Source: Pseudobdellovibrionaceae bacterium
GTDB lineage: Bacteria > Bdellovibrionota > FAC87 > UBA2466 > JACKAF01
Assembly: GCA_020635235.1 (NCBI GenBank)
Contig: JACKAF010000004.1
Location: 310,001 to 374,000, forward strand
DNA: 64,000 nucleotides
Direction of reading: 5' to 3'
Position numbers and translations under genes: made by a program. Below are positions 7,604 through 15,970 of this stretch, piece by piece. Under the pieces are notes generated by a model, which saw only the letters and a program-made list of their open reading frames with translations, ran no database searches and was not told where the DNA came from. Numbering within the stretch: the stretch's first letter is position 1; every line of letters begins with the position of its first letter.

Positions 7604-8755
7604 ATGCGATCATTATTTTCTAGATCTAAAACCTCTCACGTCGGGGTCACCCGGGGTAAGAATTTGGCGGAATTGGGCGTTTGGGCCCGCACCACGCAGA
7701 GCTTACTGCGCGTAGAAATGCGTTATGAGGGAACGTGGCAAAACGGCGATGGACTGAGCGCGGTCTATTGCTTTCTGCCCATTCACCAGGCTCCGTTTTG
7801 GCAAAGTTTGGAGATCCCCTACGAGTTTGTGGAGCTGCTTGTGGGCTCTCAGCGAGCCGGGAGTGGGAGCTTCTACTTCAATTTTCTGTTTTCGGATGCG
7901 AGCACGGCCCAAGTGGGCCTTAGCCTTGCCGAAGTCTACAAGCGGTACCGTGGCCGAGGGCCGAAGGCTCCATCGGGGGTGGCGCATCTAGAGAAGCTAT
8001 GCAAGCCCGCGCCGGCCGAGTGGGTCTCGTTGGATGCGACGGCACTTGTGCGCAAAAGTGAAGAGCTTGTCGAAGCCATTCGCCAGGCCGAGGAAGCCCG
8101 GAAAAAGGCCGAGGAAGAACGCGTACGTGCTGAAAAAGAGGCGCTACAAAAGGCGCAGGCGGCGGCAGCGGCCAAAAGAACCGGAGCGGCAGCGCCAAAA
8201 GCGTCGGCCCCGGTGGCAGCTGCCGATCAAGGCTTTGATACCGGCGGCGCAAAGGTTGGGATCTTCTACGGGTCCACTACGGGCAACACGGCTGGTGTGG
8301 CTGAAGCCTTGCGAGCCGAGTTGGGTGAGTCGGTCGCCAAAGTTGTCAATGTGACCGAAGTGACCCCAAGTGTTTTTGAGAAGTTCGACAACCTGGTCCT
8401 TGGAGTGCCTACCTGGCACATCGGTGAAATGCAGGAGGATTGGGCGGACATGCTTACGCGGTTGGAGGGGACCAACCTAAAGGGCAAGAAATGTGCTGTG
8501 TTCGGTTTAGGCGACGGCGTCGGCTACCCCGAGACCTATGTGGATGCCATGCAGGAACTATGGGAGGCTTTCAAGCCTCTCGGAGCGGAGCTAGTGGGAC
8601 TGTGGCCTACGGAAGGCTACGTTTTTGAGAAGTCCAAGGCCATCCAAGACGGCAAGTTCCTCGGCTTGGTTATCGACATCGAAAACCAAAATGACCAGAC
8701 CGACGCCCGCGTGAAGCAGTGGGCCTCGGATCTTCGTACGGCGATGTCCGTTTAG
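7604..8755 (+). CDS. Flavodoxin with uncharacterised N-terminal domain
   Basis: 383 residues from the ATG at 7604. Residues about 215-383 are a complete long-chain flavodoxin: FMN phosphate loop STTGNT at 224-229, then VPTWHIGEMQEDW and FGLGDGVGYPETY. Residues 1-130 form a domain of unknown family (the segment VEMRYEGTWQNGDGLSAVYC is typical). The two are joined by a very charged helical stretch, about 145-190, rich in Glu, Lys, Arg and Ala, probably a coiled coil. Flavodoxins carry low-potential electrons, and the fusion suggests a fixed partner or localisation. A longer frame begins at TTG 7487 but contains the best promoter match. Confidence 0.9.
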   Translation: MRSLFSRSKTSHVGVTRGKNLAELGVWARTTQSLLRVEMRYEGTWQNGDGLSAVYCFLPIHQAPFWQSLEIPYEFVELLVGSQRAGSGSFYFNFLFSDASTAQVGLSLAEVYKRYRGRGPKAPSGVAHLEKLCKPAPAEWVSLDATALVRKSEELVEAIRQAEEARKKAEEERVRAEKEALQKAQAAAAAKRTGAAAPKASAPVAAADQGFDTGGAKVGIFYGSTTGNTAGVAEALRAELGESVAKVVNVTEVTPSVFEKFDNLVLGVPTWHIGEMQEDWADMLTRLEGTNLKGKKCAVFGLGDGVGYPETYVDAMQELWEAFKPLGAELVGLWPTEGYVFEKSKAIQDGKFLGLVIDIENQNDQTDARVKQWASDLRTAMSV

Positions 8756-8771
8756 CTAATCATTAAGCCCA

Positions 8772-8806
8772 AAAAAAAAGCCCCTTGGCTCACGCCTCGG
8801 GGCTTT
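8772..8806 (-). terminator. Terminator between flavodoxin and speD-like genes
   Basis: Arms AAAGCCCC (8777-8784) and GGGGCTTT (8799-8806), with an inner GGC/GCC pairing. On the minus strand the stem is followed by a run of T, so it mainly terminates the speD-like gene; on the plus strand the T-run is short, which would make it weakly bidirectional. Confidence 0.8.
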
Positions 8807-8824
8807 AAACTATTTCCGCTCGGA

Positions 8825-9361
8825 CTAATAATCTTCGACTTCGATGAGCTCCTCATCCTCGCGTAGACGATAGACAAGGGCGGTCTCGATGGTCTTTGGC
8901 TTGAAGGCCAGGCGCAAACGATCGTAAACGATATCAGGATCGAAGGCCTTGCAGCTGTAGCAATCAAAGGTGAAGAAGGGCTTGAAAATCCGGCGCTCAA
9001 TTCCCCTCGGTTTGCGCTTTCCATCGCGCTGTCCTCTGGGGAAGGTATGGATACTGATGTGGCTCGTGGCGATAATCGCCGTCCCCGTAATACCGATATC
9101 CGGATGATCCTCGCTCGATACCTTGTAGACGATCGGCAGGCCCATCGGCTGCATCCCGATCTGCGACGGCAAGTTCTTGAGGAACTTGTAGATGCGATCG
9201 TAGGACATCAATGCCTTCTTATCGCAATCAAAGCCGGAACACATCAAGTGGGGCCACCCGCGGTAATCGTCGGGCTTTGGCTCCTTAACCGTCTTAACGA
9301 GATCCCATTTTTCTTCCGAAGGCGAATCCGTTGGCTGCCTTCTTCCCTTGTAGTAGTCCAT
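8825..9361 (-). CDS. SpeD-like pyruvoyl-dependent decarboxylase
   Basis: 178 residues related to S-adenosylmethionine decarboxylase proenzyme. The pyruvoyl-forming serine is S100 in SHISIHTFP (100-108), followed by FTFDCYSC with Cys134 and Cys137 at the place of the conserved TCG-type cysteine. The residue before the serine is Thr, whereas typical bacterial SpeD has Glu at the cleavage site. Published work shows that some SpeD homologues have become pyruvoyl-dependent ornithine or arginine decarboxylases, so SAM cannot be assumed as substrate. I chose the ATG at 9361 because AAAGGAG precedes it at good spacing; a TTG six codons upstream is unlikely. It is followed by a strong terminator. Confidence 0.82.
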   Translation of the reverse strand: MDYYKGRRQPTDSPSEEKWDLVKTVKEPKPDDYRGWPHLMCSGFDCDKKALMSYDRIYKFLKNLPSQIGMQPMGLPIVYKVSSEDHPDIGITGTAIIATSHISIHTFPRGQRDGKRKPRGIERRIFKPFFTFDCYSCKAFDPDIVYDRLRLAFKPKTIETALVYRLREDEELIEVEDY

Positions 9362-9563
9362 CCCGGACTCCTTTCGCAAAGGTACCAGACTTAACAGGCA
9401 CGTAAAAAAACATACTCAGCTTCAGAATAAAAGGAAATTCTTGAGAGTACACACTTATTTTAGCATGCACCGTAGCAAAAATCCGTCGGCGGCAGACTCA
9501 GGTCGTCGCTCGGATCGACCGATGAAGATGTAGAGAAGTTCCTATCTCTGCAAGGAGAGAGTA

Positions 9564-9758
9564 ATGGATACTACCCACACCCAAGTAAAAAATCCGTTTG
9601 GAAGCGAGCTAGAGGGTGCGGTTTACGAATCCGCGATCCGGATCGTTTCCCGCAAAAAGGCTGGCAAACGTTGGCGCCTTGTGGGCTTTCTATTGGCCTT
9701 TGCCGGGGTTGCCACCGTTAGTTTCCACCTGTACCAGGCATTCCAGCAGATGTTTTAG
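9564..9758 (+). CDS. Small single-pass membrane protein
   Basis: 64 residues: a hydrophilic N-terminal half ending in a basic patch (RKKAGKRWR), one transmembrane helix around LVGFLLAFAGVATVSFHL, and a short tail. AAGGAG (9552-9557) precedes the ATG at ideal distance, which is the main support for a real gene. The last 41 nt overlap the end of the convergent cNMP-binding protein gene. No family recognised. Confidence 0.6.
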   Translation: MDTTHTQVKNPFGSELEGAVYESAIRIVSRKKAGKRWRLVGFLLAFAGVATVSFHLYQAFQQMF

Positions 9759-10902
9759 CCTTCCTCGCGTCATTGAGCGCGGCATTTGCCGACACGACTC
9801 GTTTGGCCACGAGAGTGGCAAGGTTGCGCCAGAACTGCGCCTGATCGGCCGGGCTTTTAAGCGTCTCGACGATCTTGCGACTGAGAACCAGAATTTCGGT
9901 GTCGTCCGAGGCGGCCCGTACCATGGCATTCCTTTTTCCACCAAGTATGAAAGCGAGTTCCCCAAACACGTCCCCCTCGCCGAGAACGGCGATGAGATCC
10001 TGGCCGAGCAAAACTTCCAACGCCCCCTTTTTTACCAGTCCGATGGAGGTGTCGTGGGCGCTGTCCGCAAGTACCGTCTCTCCGAAGCGGCATCGGAGGT
10101 GAAGGGCGTTATTCAGCAATTGTTTTCGGGCGCCATCCTTGAGACCTTCTGTTAAAGACGCATGAAATTCGCTGGCCTCTGCCCCTGCCTGGTAGCGCGT
10201 GTAACCCGTATCGATACTGCCGTTTCTGAAAATAAACTCCTGGTACCAGTCGCTGCCAATCTTGCCGGGAGGCAGCCCCTTGGATTTCGCAATTGCGTAG
10301 AGGGGGGAGTCGAGCAGCTTGAGAGACTGGTAACCGTGAAGATCGAGAAAGATAGGCAGCGCGTGCCCTGAGATGGCCGACGCTACTACTCGACCGAGTG
10401 GGCGGAAACCGAGACTGCGAAATTCCGCGATGTCGCTAGGGCGACAGCTCGCCACCACCAAGGCAGCCTTTCCCTCCTCAAGGCTGCGCGTGTAGGCGGC
10501 CGTACAAAGCGCGTAGCGGACGGCTGCCTCTGAATCTGGCGCCTGAACCGCCATCCAATGCCAAACAGAAACGAAGGGGTGTACGGAGGCCGGAAAGTGC
10601 TGCAGAGCGCTTTGGAATGTGGGTTCTGTCGCGCCGAAAAGCCGGTGGGCGGGCGTGAGCCGCAAGTAGCCCACGGGCTTTTTGGTGCGGGAGTCGTAGG
10701 CGAGCAGATGACTGCTCTCCTTGTCCAGGGCATTTCGGAAGGCCGGGCAGTGATCCGGGTTGCCCTTCCACCCACTACCTAGCGATTGGAAGGCCTGCTC
10801 CCGAAAACCAAAGGCCTCATCCAGCTCCTCTTTTTCCGCAAAACGGGTGGTATAACGTTCGGAGCCAGACAGCGTGTCAGTAATTGTTTTTAGTAGTCCC
10901 AT
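9718..10902 (-). CDS. N-acyltransferase-like / cyclic nucleotide-binding fusion protein
   Basis: 394 residues. Residues about 15-200 resemble the GNAT-fold N-acyl amino acid synthase/autoinducer-synthase-like group (ESSHLLAYDSRTKKPVGYLR corresponds to the strand pair that carries the acyl donor). Residues about 255-375 are a cNMP-binding domain with GDVFGELAFILGGKRNAMV, including the Glu and Arg of the phosphate-binding cassette. Joining an acyl-CoA or acyl-ACP dependent transferase to a cNMP domain suggests allosteric control by a cyclic nucleotide, as in mycobacterial Pat. No signal peptide. Function beyond domain level is inference. Confidence 0.8.
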   Translation of the reverse strand: MGLLKTITDTLSGSERYTTRFAEKEELDEAFGFREQAFQSLGSGWKGNPDHCPAFRNALDKESSHLLAYDSRTKKPVGYLRLTPAHRLFGATEPTFQSALQHFPASVHPFVSVWHWMAVQAPDSEAAVRYALCTAAYTRSLEEGKAALVVASCRPSDIAEFRSLGFRPLGRVVASAISGHALPIFLDLHGYQSLKLLDSPLYAIAKSKGLPPGKIGSDWYQEFIFRNGSIDTGYTRYQAGAEASEFHASLTEGLKDGARKQLLNNALHLRCRFGETVLADSAHDTSIGLVKKGALEVLLGQDLIAVLGEGDVFGELAFILGGKRNAMVRAASDDTEILVLSRKIVETLKSPADQAQFWRNLATLVAKRVVSANAALNDARKAKTSAGMPGTGGN

Positions 10903-10974
10903 GCAACTATTCTAGTTTAAGGGGCATGTATTTGAATCGTGCGGGGCAGAAGGCCCGGATCCTAGGAGGCGAGG

Positions 10975-11196
10975 GTGAGAGAACTCGATTTGCACGGCAA
11001 ACTGGTAGCGGAGGCCGAGGAGATTTTCCACGACATCTTGAATGAGGTACGAATGAAAGGCCGTTCTGAGGAAGTGATGTTTATTACCGGGGTCGGCAAG
11101 ATCCAGGATCGTCTAAAGGCGTTGGCTTCGGGGCAGGATTTGAATCACTACGTGCAGATGGGAAACCGAGGAGTGCTTGTCGTCGAGTTTGAGTAA
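10975..11196 (+). CDS. Small Smr-domain protein
   Basis: 73 residues forming a minimal Smr domain: LDLHG at residues 3-7 and the GVGK turn near residue 40 (usual TGxG), ending in a beta strand (GVLVVEFE). Smr domains are nucleases or nucleic-acid binders that occur at the end of MutS2 and as free proteins. The GTG start has TAGGAGG upstream at good spacing. It lies divergently from the acyltransferase gene. Confidence 0.8.
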   Translation: MRELDLHGKLVAEAEEIFHDILNEVRMKGRSEEVMFITGVGKIQDRLKALASGQDLNHYVQMGNRGVLVVEFE

Positions 11197-11201
11197 GAAA
11201 A

Positions 11202-11223
11202 AGGCCCCCGTTTCCGGGGGCCT
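11202..11223 (-). terminator. Terminator between smr-like and SWIB genes
   Basis: Perfect 9-bp stem (11202-11210 and 11215-11223) with loop TTTC. On the minus strand it is followed by five T, making it the terminator of the SWIB gene; it may also stop transcription of the Smr gene. Confidence 0.9.
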
Positions 11224-11236
11224 CATTCTCAAAGAC

Positions 11237-11671
11237 TTAAGCGGCTTTTAGCTGCTTATTGAGAAGCTTGGTCATCTGGAACATGTTGACGACCTTCTTC
11301 CCTGCGAACACCTTTTGCAGATTCGCATCTGCTACGATGTTGCGGCGGTTCTTCGGATCTTGAAGTTTCTTTGTCTTGATATACTTCCAGACCTTCTTAA
11401 CCACCTGGGTTCTCGGGAGTGGACGGTTACCGACCACAACCGCGAGCGCCGGGCTAGGCTTCATGGCAGCCATGAAAGCCTTGTTCGGACGACGTTTCTT
11501 GCCGGACTTTTTCTTTTTCGCTTTAGTCCGACGTGTCTTACGTCCTGTAGTTCTGCGAGTGGCTTTTTTACGGCCTTTCGCTGCGCGACGCTTACGACCA
11601 GAGGTCTTTTTGCGACGAGCTTTTTTTGCAGGACGACGTTTGGCCTTGCGGGCCTTCTTCTTTTTCGCCAT
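11237..11671 (-). CDS. SWIB/MDM2-domain protein with histone-like basic tail
   Basis: 144 residues. The first 65 are almost only Lys, Arg, Ala, Gly and Thr (start MAKKKKARKAKRR), like the C-terminal tail of histone H1 or Chlamydia Hc1. Residues about 70-144 are a SWIB domain (PLPRTQVVKKVWKYIKTKKL and KKVVNMFQMTKLLNKQLK). Such proteins are thought to condense or organise DNA; the tail should bind DNA non-specifically. I chose the ATG at 11671, which has GGGGGA upstream; 37 further codons upstream are not family-like. Own terminator, so monocistronic. Confidence 0.88.
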   Translation of the reverse strand: MAKKKKARKAKRRPAKKARRKKTSGRKRRAAKGRKKATRRTTGRKTRRTKAKKKKSGKKRRPNKAFMAAMKPSPALAVVVGNRPLPRTQVVKKVWKYIKTKKLQDPKNRRNIVADANLQKVFAGKKVVNMFQMTKLLNKQLKAA

Positions 11672-11905
11672 GGGTATTTCCCCCACCATTTGGTTTACGA
11701 TAATTAAAGAGTTAAGGTGACAGGTTAATGATAGCGGGTTTTCTTGGCGGATGCAGTCAAAAAACAGCATTTTCACCGACAAAAAGCCGTTTTTAACGAT
11801 TCTGGATCACAGAAAAAGTAGAATGTGATGGGATGAGCACATTTCCTACACGTTTGCTCCACTGAATGGATTCAACGAGCTATGTGCTTTTCGGCGCTAA
11901 CGCAA

Positions 11906-13189
11906 CTAGCCGATGCGCGGCTCGCGTTTTTCTTCGGATCCGGGTTTCTCACTCTCCGGTGGCAAAGGTTTCAAAGCGGGAAAACCAGGACGAATTCCTT
12001 GCGGTCCGCTCAGTATACCCTGCAGCTTTTCAACGAGCGTCTTAGAATCGTAGTCGTCCGCCTTTGCGTTGATTAGTACCCTACATTCGTCGACGATCTT
12101 TTGCAGTTGGGGGTTCTTTTCGACCAGTTTTTGCACTTGTGCGGAAAAACTCTCCAGTACTTCGGTGAGCTCCTTATCCAAGGTTAAACCCTCTCGTGAC
12201 ACTTGGAATTGGAGCCGCAGGATTTGCATCTGGAGGGGCCGGTTGCCCTCGACATACTCGGGTTCCTTTTTGAAGGCCTCTTCGGAGGAGGGCGGCTTCA
12301 TGGGATCCGGGTTCAGATTTCGAGCTTCCCCATCCGTCTTTTGGGGTTGCTGCTCTTGGGCTTGTTTCTTAAGTTTTTCCAGGAAAGTTGTAAGTTCCTT
12401 GGACTCGTAAAGGTCCCGGTGTTTTGACCGCAAACGCTCGAGCGTTTCGATATCGCTCTCATTGGGAACCAAGAGGGGGTACAAATACGGCGCAAAATAA
12501 TGCGTGAGATCCGGCTGCGGTGTCTTCCAAGCAAAGTTGATGACGTTGCCAGCATGGAAAAAACGACCGTAACGCTGTTCAAAGTGAGGTTCATCGGAGC
12601 TAAAGGGCGCCTGAACGCGCAAACGGCCCATGATGCCGATGAGCGTTTGTGCTTGCTCGTGAAGCGTAGAAAGCATCTTGGTTAGTCTTGTGTAATATTC
12701 CGAACCTTCTTTTACCAAGTTGTTGTAGAGGTACGCGCGGCGCACGTATTCCATCCATACGTAGGTGGTCGTCAAACTCTGCCAATACGCGGGGTGGACG
12801 GTTTGCTGAAACTGGTTGCTCAAGCGTTGTTCTACATAACGGGCATCGAGGAACTTTCGGCGCTGGTACGTCTGCTGGATTTCGATGGCCGCTTTGCTCA
12901 ACTCGTGGGGCCATTTGAAGACCGTGTAGCCGTCTTCGTGGTTTTCAAAAACGACGAGCTCTTTTAGAAAGGGGTGGTAAGGGGTATCTCCCTTTTCCTG
13001 GGCATCCCGGTACAATTGCCTGGCCGTATCGGAATAGGCCTTTGTGGTGTGCGACAGGTTTCGCATCAGGTACTTGGACGTACTGACAAGCTCCTTCAGG
13101 GATTCCTCAACAGTCGGAATATCCCCCTGCTGCGCAAAGGCAGCCGAGCTAAGTACCAAAAACAGCGATAGCACGTACGACAGCTTCAT
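11906..13189 (-). CDS. Large secreted protein of unknown function
   Basis: 427 residues with a Sec signal peptide (MKLSYVLSLFLVLSSAAFA, then QQGD). The body is mainly helical with many aromatic and charged residues up to about residue 260, then a Pro/Glu/Gln/Lys-rich linker (about 275-305), another helical part, and a Pro-rich charged C-terminus. No family recognised and no cysteines in the first half. It stands alone, with 180 nt upstream and 234 nt downstream to neighbours on the same strand. Probably periplasmic. Confidence 0.8.
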   Translation of the reverse strand: MKLSYVLSLFLVLSSAAFAQQGDIPTVEESLKELVSTSKYLMRNLSHTTKAYSDTARQLYRDAQEKGDTPYHPFLKELVVFENHEDGYTVFKWPHELSKAAIEIQQTYQRRKFLDARYVEQRLSNQFQQTVHPAYWQSLTTTYVWMEYVRRAYLYNNLVKEGSEYYTRLTKMLSTLHEQAQTLIGIMGRLRVQAPFSSDEPHFEQRYGRFFHAGNVINFAWKTPQPDLTHYFAPYLYPLLVPNESDIETLERLRSKHRDLYESKELTTFLEKLKKQAQEQQPQKTDGEARNLNPDPMKPPSSEEAFKKEPEYVEGNRPLQMQILRLQFQVSREGLTLDKELTEVLESFSAQVQKLVEKNPQLQKIVDECRVLINAKADDYDSKTLVEKLQGILSGPQGIRPGFPALKPLPPESEKPGSEEKREPRIG

Positions 13190-13315
13190 GAGCTAGCTCC
13201 TCAACATTTCTCGGTGAACAGGGTTGTAAGTATTTAAGGTGCCCTCTTATACAAAAAGAGGGGCCCTGGGATCAAGTGCAAAAGCTATAAGTAGTTAATA
13301 TCTATTGCGGAAATC

Positions 13316-13345
13316 AAAAAAAACGCCGAGGGTTTCCCCTCGGCG
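13316..13345 (-). terminator. Terminator of the Tyr-rich protein gene
   Basis: A 9-bp stem (13324-13332 and 13337-13345) with loop TTTC. On the minus strand it is followed by eight T. It lies 26 nt after the stop of the 13371-14039 gene. Confidence 0.92.
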
Positions 13346-13370
13346 CTTCTTCTAAAGTGTGCTCTAGAGC

Positions 13371-14039
13371 TTAGCTCCAGAGGCATACCGTGTAGCGCGG
13401 TCCGTAGTAGTAACCGTAGCTCACGTTCACAGGGGCGTAGCTATTATAATAATAGCTGCCGCTGTTGTAATAGTAGTTGCCGTAGCTTTGGTATGTGTAC
13501 GACGGGTATGAGTGGTAGTACACAACGTTGTTGCGGTAGTAGTTCCCGTAGTAATACGGGGCCGTGTAGCGGTAACCGACGTAACGGTACCCACGGTAGC
13601 CGTAGTAGCCGTATCCGTATCCGTAACGGCGGAACAAGTGCACCAATTGCGATTGGGCACTTTTTTCGTTGTCTACTTTGCCTTCTTTTTTAAGATTCGC
13701 CAGGTGCGAGCTCGCATCCTTGGAAACCTTATCAAGGCTTACCAACTTTTCGCCATCCAAGTAACCGACGGTGAAATTGTGGGAAGCGTCTTCACTGATC
13801 CAGTGGCTGACACCTTCTTTGTCTGAATAGTAATAGTTGCTCTCGGTTTCTTTCTCACCTTGAGCGCGATAGACCTGATACTTCTTTCCGTCCTTTTCGA
13901 CGATCATGGGAAATTCTTTGGCGTTCTGTTCAAGTTGCACGAACACGGGTTCGATATCTTTTTGTTTTACATCCGTCGCTAGGGCAGCGTTTGCCATAAG
14001 CATTAAGCTGAGGGCACATCCAAATAAACGTTTCATCAC
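13371..14039 (-). CDS. Secreted protein with Tyr-rich C-terminal half
   Basis: 222 residues: signal peptide (MMKRLFGCALSLMLMANAALA), a soluble acidic/basic mixed domain up to about residue 135, then about 85 residues with a very high tyrosine content plus Gly, Ser and Asn (for example RRYGYGYGYYGYRGYRYVGY). Such stretches occur in adhesive or structural extracellular proteins and in outer-membrane associated proteins. AAGGAGG precedes the start, and a strong terminator follows, so it is a well expressed single gene. No enzyme motif. Confidence 0.82.
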   Translation of the reverse strand: MMKRLFGCALSLMLMANAALATDVKQKDIEPVFVQLEQNAKEFPMIVEKDGKKYQVYRAQGEKETESNYYYSDKEGVSHWISEDASHNFTVGYLDGEKLVSLDKVSKDASSHLANLKKEGKVDNEKSAQSQLVHLFRRYGYGYGYYGYRGYRYVGYRYTAPYYYGNYYRNNVVYYHSYPSYTYQSYGNYYYNSGSYYYNSYAPVNVSYGYYYGPRYTVCLWS

Positions 14040-14400
14040 TAATCCTCCTTACGCCTTTTTTAGTGTGGCCTTTGATGACAGCCAAATAACGCGCCGCAAC
14101 TTTTGTGTCAAATCAATTCGAACGCGCTGATTGTAGGTTATTGAAAATACGAGAGATTTAGGAGTGTCTGTGGGGAATCCGGCTGACCCAGATCCCCCAC
14201 AATTTCACTTTACTTGGTTAGTTTCCCCCGGCCCATTCGTCATCCTATCTATCGCTGAGGATCGTTTTAGCACCGTGAGTCACAAAGTATAATTCATAAT
14301 TTAAAAGTATCTATTCAAATTTGTGAGTTCACTGGGCTTGGCGGTGGGCCTCCAACTCGCTATGATTTGCTTTTCTAAATGGCTCAATAAGGAGCGACCC
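14040..14400 (+). other. Intergenic region between divergent genes (361 nt)
   Basis: Contains the leader of the Tyr-rich protein gene on the minus strand, a 7-bp inverted repeat TGTGGGG/CCCCACA (14169-14175, 14195-14201), an AT-rich stretch (14285-14325) and the promoter of the Bax inhibitor family gene. No convincing coding sequence. Confidence 0.6.
14338..14366 (+). promoter_or_regulatory. Candidate sigma-70 promoter of the Bax inhibitor family gene
   Basis: TTGGCG (14338-14343), 17-nt spacer, TATGAT (14361-14366). Transcription would begin near 14373 and leave a leader of about 28 nt with AAGGAG before the ATG at 14401. Confidence 0.6.
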
Positions 14401-15141
14401 ATGCGAACGTCCAATCCGGCATTAAACGACAAGGCCTTCGGCGCTTTGACCGCGGCTACGCCCTCCGAAAGAATGACTATTCAGGGGACGGTAAACAAAA
14501 CGGCCGTCTTGCTACTCCTCGTGATCGCTGCTGCGAGCTACACCTGGCGGGAGTTTTATTCCAGCTGGGATCCCAGCACCGTGGCGCCCTGGATCTGGGT
14601 AGGGGCTTTGGGTGGATTTGTGGTCGCCATGGTGACCATATTCAAAAAAGAGTGGGCGCCTGTGACGGCTCCACTCTACGCGGTTTTGGAAGGCCTATTT
14701 CTCGGCGCTGTTTCGGCGACGTTCGAAGCCCAATACCCGGGAATCGTGATTCAGGCAGTGGGGCTCACCTTTGGGACGCTCTTCGCCTTACTGGCTGCCT
14801 ACAAATCTCAAATGATACGCGCTACCGAGAATTTTAAGCTGGGCGTTGTGGCTGCGACGGGCGGCATCTGCCTGCTTTATTTCGTATCTATTATTTTGGG
14901 ATTTTTTGGAGTCCCCATCTCATTTATCCACTCGTCAGGTACTGCCGGAATTCTTTTTAGCGTGTTTGTGGTGGTTATCGCGGCGCTGAACCTGGTTTTG
15001 GATTTCGATTTTATTGAAAACGCCGCCTACCGCGGGGTGCCCAAGTACATGGAATGGTACGGGGCCTTTGGTCTTCTCGTGACGCTCGTTTGGTTGTATC
15101 TGGAGATACTCCGGCTGCTGTCGAAGAGTCGCCGACGCTAG
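14401..15141 (+). CDS. Bax inhibitor-1/YccA family membrane protein
   Basis: 246 residues with about seven hydrophobic helices after a 30-residue N-terminus. The pattern (APVTAPLYAVLEGLFLGAVS, ATGGICLLYFVSIILGFFG, LNLVLDFDFIENAA) matches the bacterial Bax inhibitor-1/YccA group; the conserved acidic pair LDFDFIE lies near residue 200. Family members form calcium-leak or pH-sensitive channels in the inner membrane. I chose the ATG at 14401 because AAGGAG lies 6 nt upstream and the promoter overlaps the longer frame. The next gene starts 10 nt downstream on the same strand. Confidence 0.9.
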   Translation: MRTSNPALNDKAFGALTAATPSERMTIQGTVNKTAVLLLLVIAAASYTWREFYSSWDPSTVAPWIWVGALGGFVVAMVTIFKKEWAPVTAPLYAVLEGLFLGAVSATFEAQYPGIVIQAVGLTFGTLFALLAAYKSQMIRATENFKLGVVAATGGICLLYFVSIILGFFGVPISFIHSSGTAGILFSVFVVVIAALNLVLDFDFIENAAYRGVPKYMEWYGAFGLLVTLVWLYLEILRLLSKSRRR

Positions 15142-15151
15142 AGCCCGTTGC

Positions 15152-15970
15152 ATGCAGCCACTGGATTTGAACCCGACTTGGGCGACGGCGCCCGTCTTTT
15201 TTTTCATCGTAATTTCGCGGTACGCGCTTTTGTCGGGCGCTCTCTATTTCTTTTTCTATCGGTGGCGGCGGGAGGCTTTGGCGAGCACCAAAATCGAAGC
15301 CCGCTGGCCAAAACCGGAGGTGGTCCGCCGAGAGATCCTCTGGTCAATCTCCACTTCGGCCATTATGGCAGTCGCCGGAACGGCCGGCCTTTGGGCCTGG
15401 GCCCACGGTTACACGCGGGTTTATCTCGACATCGATGAGTATGGCTGGGGATACTTTTTTTTGAGCGTTCCCATTCTAATGTGTCTCCACGAAGTTTATT
15501 TTTATTGGACGCACAGATGGCTCCATCTCCCTTGGTGGTTTCGCAAAGTTCACCGCATTCACCATGAATCGGTGAACCCAACTCCTTGGGCGGTCTTTTC
15601 ATTTCACCCGGTGGAAGCCGGTATCCAAGCGGTGGTTTTACCGGTGCTCGTTTTATTCGTTCCAGTACACCCGGCCGCACTTTTGATTTTTCTAACGATA
15701 ATGACCGTAACGGGTGTCCTCAATCATACGGGTTACGAAATCTATCCCAAAAAATTAGCGACCAGTCGGATGGGAAGGTACGTCATCGGTGCTACACATC
15801 ACTACCTGCACCACAGAAAATTTCACTGCAATTTCGGATTGTACGTGAGTGTGCTTGATCATTGGTTCGGTACAGAAGATCCGCAGTATGTCGCGACCTA
15901 CCAAAAAGTGATAGCCCGTCGACTTCGACTATTTGGATTGCGGTCTGTCGGCCGCGCGGGGGCGGTTTAG
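15152..15970 (+). CDS. Fatty acid hydroxylase / sterol desaturase family protein
   Basis: 272 residues, membrane-integral with four or more hydrophobic segments and the di-iron histidine boxes: HEVYFYWTHRWLH (residues about 113-125), HRIHHES (about 134-140), then HHYLHHRKFH (about 220-229). This superfamily hydroxylates or desaturates lipids or carotenoids using O2. The substrate is unknown. It lies 10 nt after the Bax inhibitor family gene, probably in one transcript. Its last 42 nt overlap the 3' end of the convergent isomerase-like gene. Confidence 0.88.
   Translation: MQPLDLNPTWATAPVFFFIVISRYALLSGALYFFFYRWRREALASTKIEARWPKPEVVRREILWSISTSAIMAVAGTAGLWAWAHGYTRVYLDIDEYGWGYFFLSVPILMCLHEVYFYWTHRWLHLPWWFRKVHRIHHESVNPTPWAVFSFHPVEAGIQAVVLPVLVLFVPVHPAALLIFLTIMTVTGVLNHTGYEIYPKKLATSRMGRYVIGATHHYLHHRKFHCNFGLYVSVLDHWFGTEDPQYVATYQKVIARRLRLFGLRSVGRAGAV

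Noticed and set aside
13427..13826. Long Thr-rich and Val-rich frames opposite and in other frames of the Tyr-rich gene
   Set aside because: Products of the repeated TAC/TAT codons of the real gene; no own start signals.
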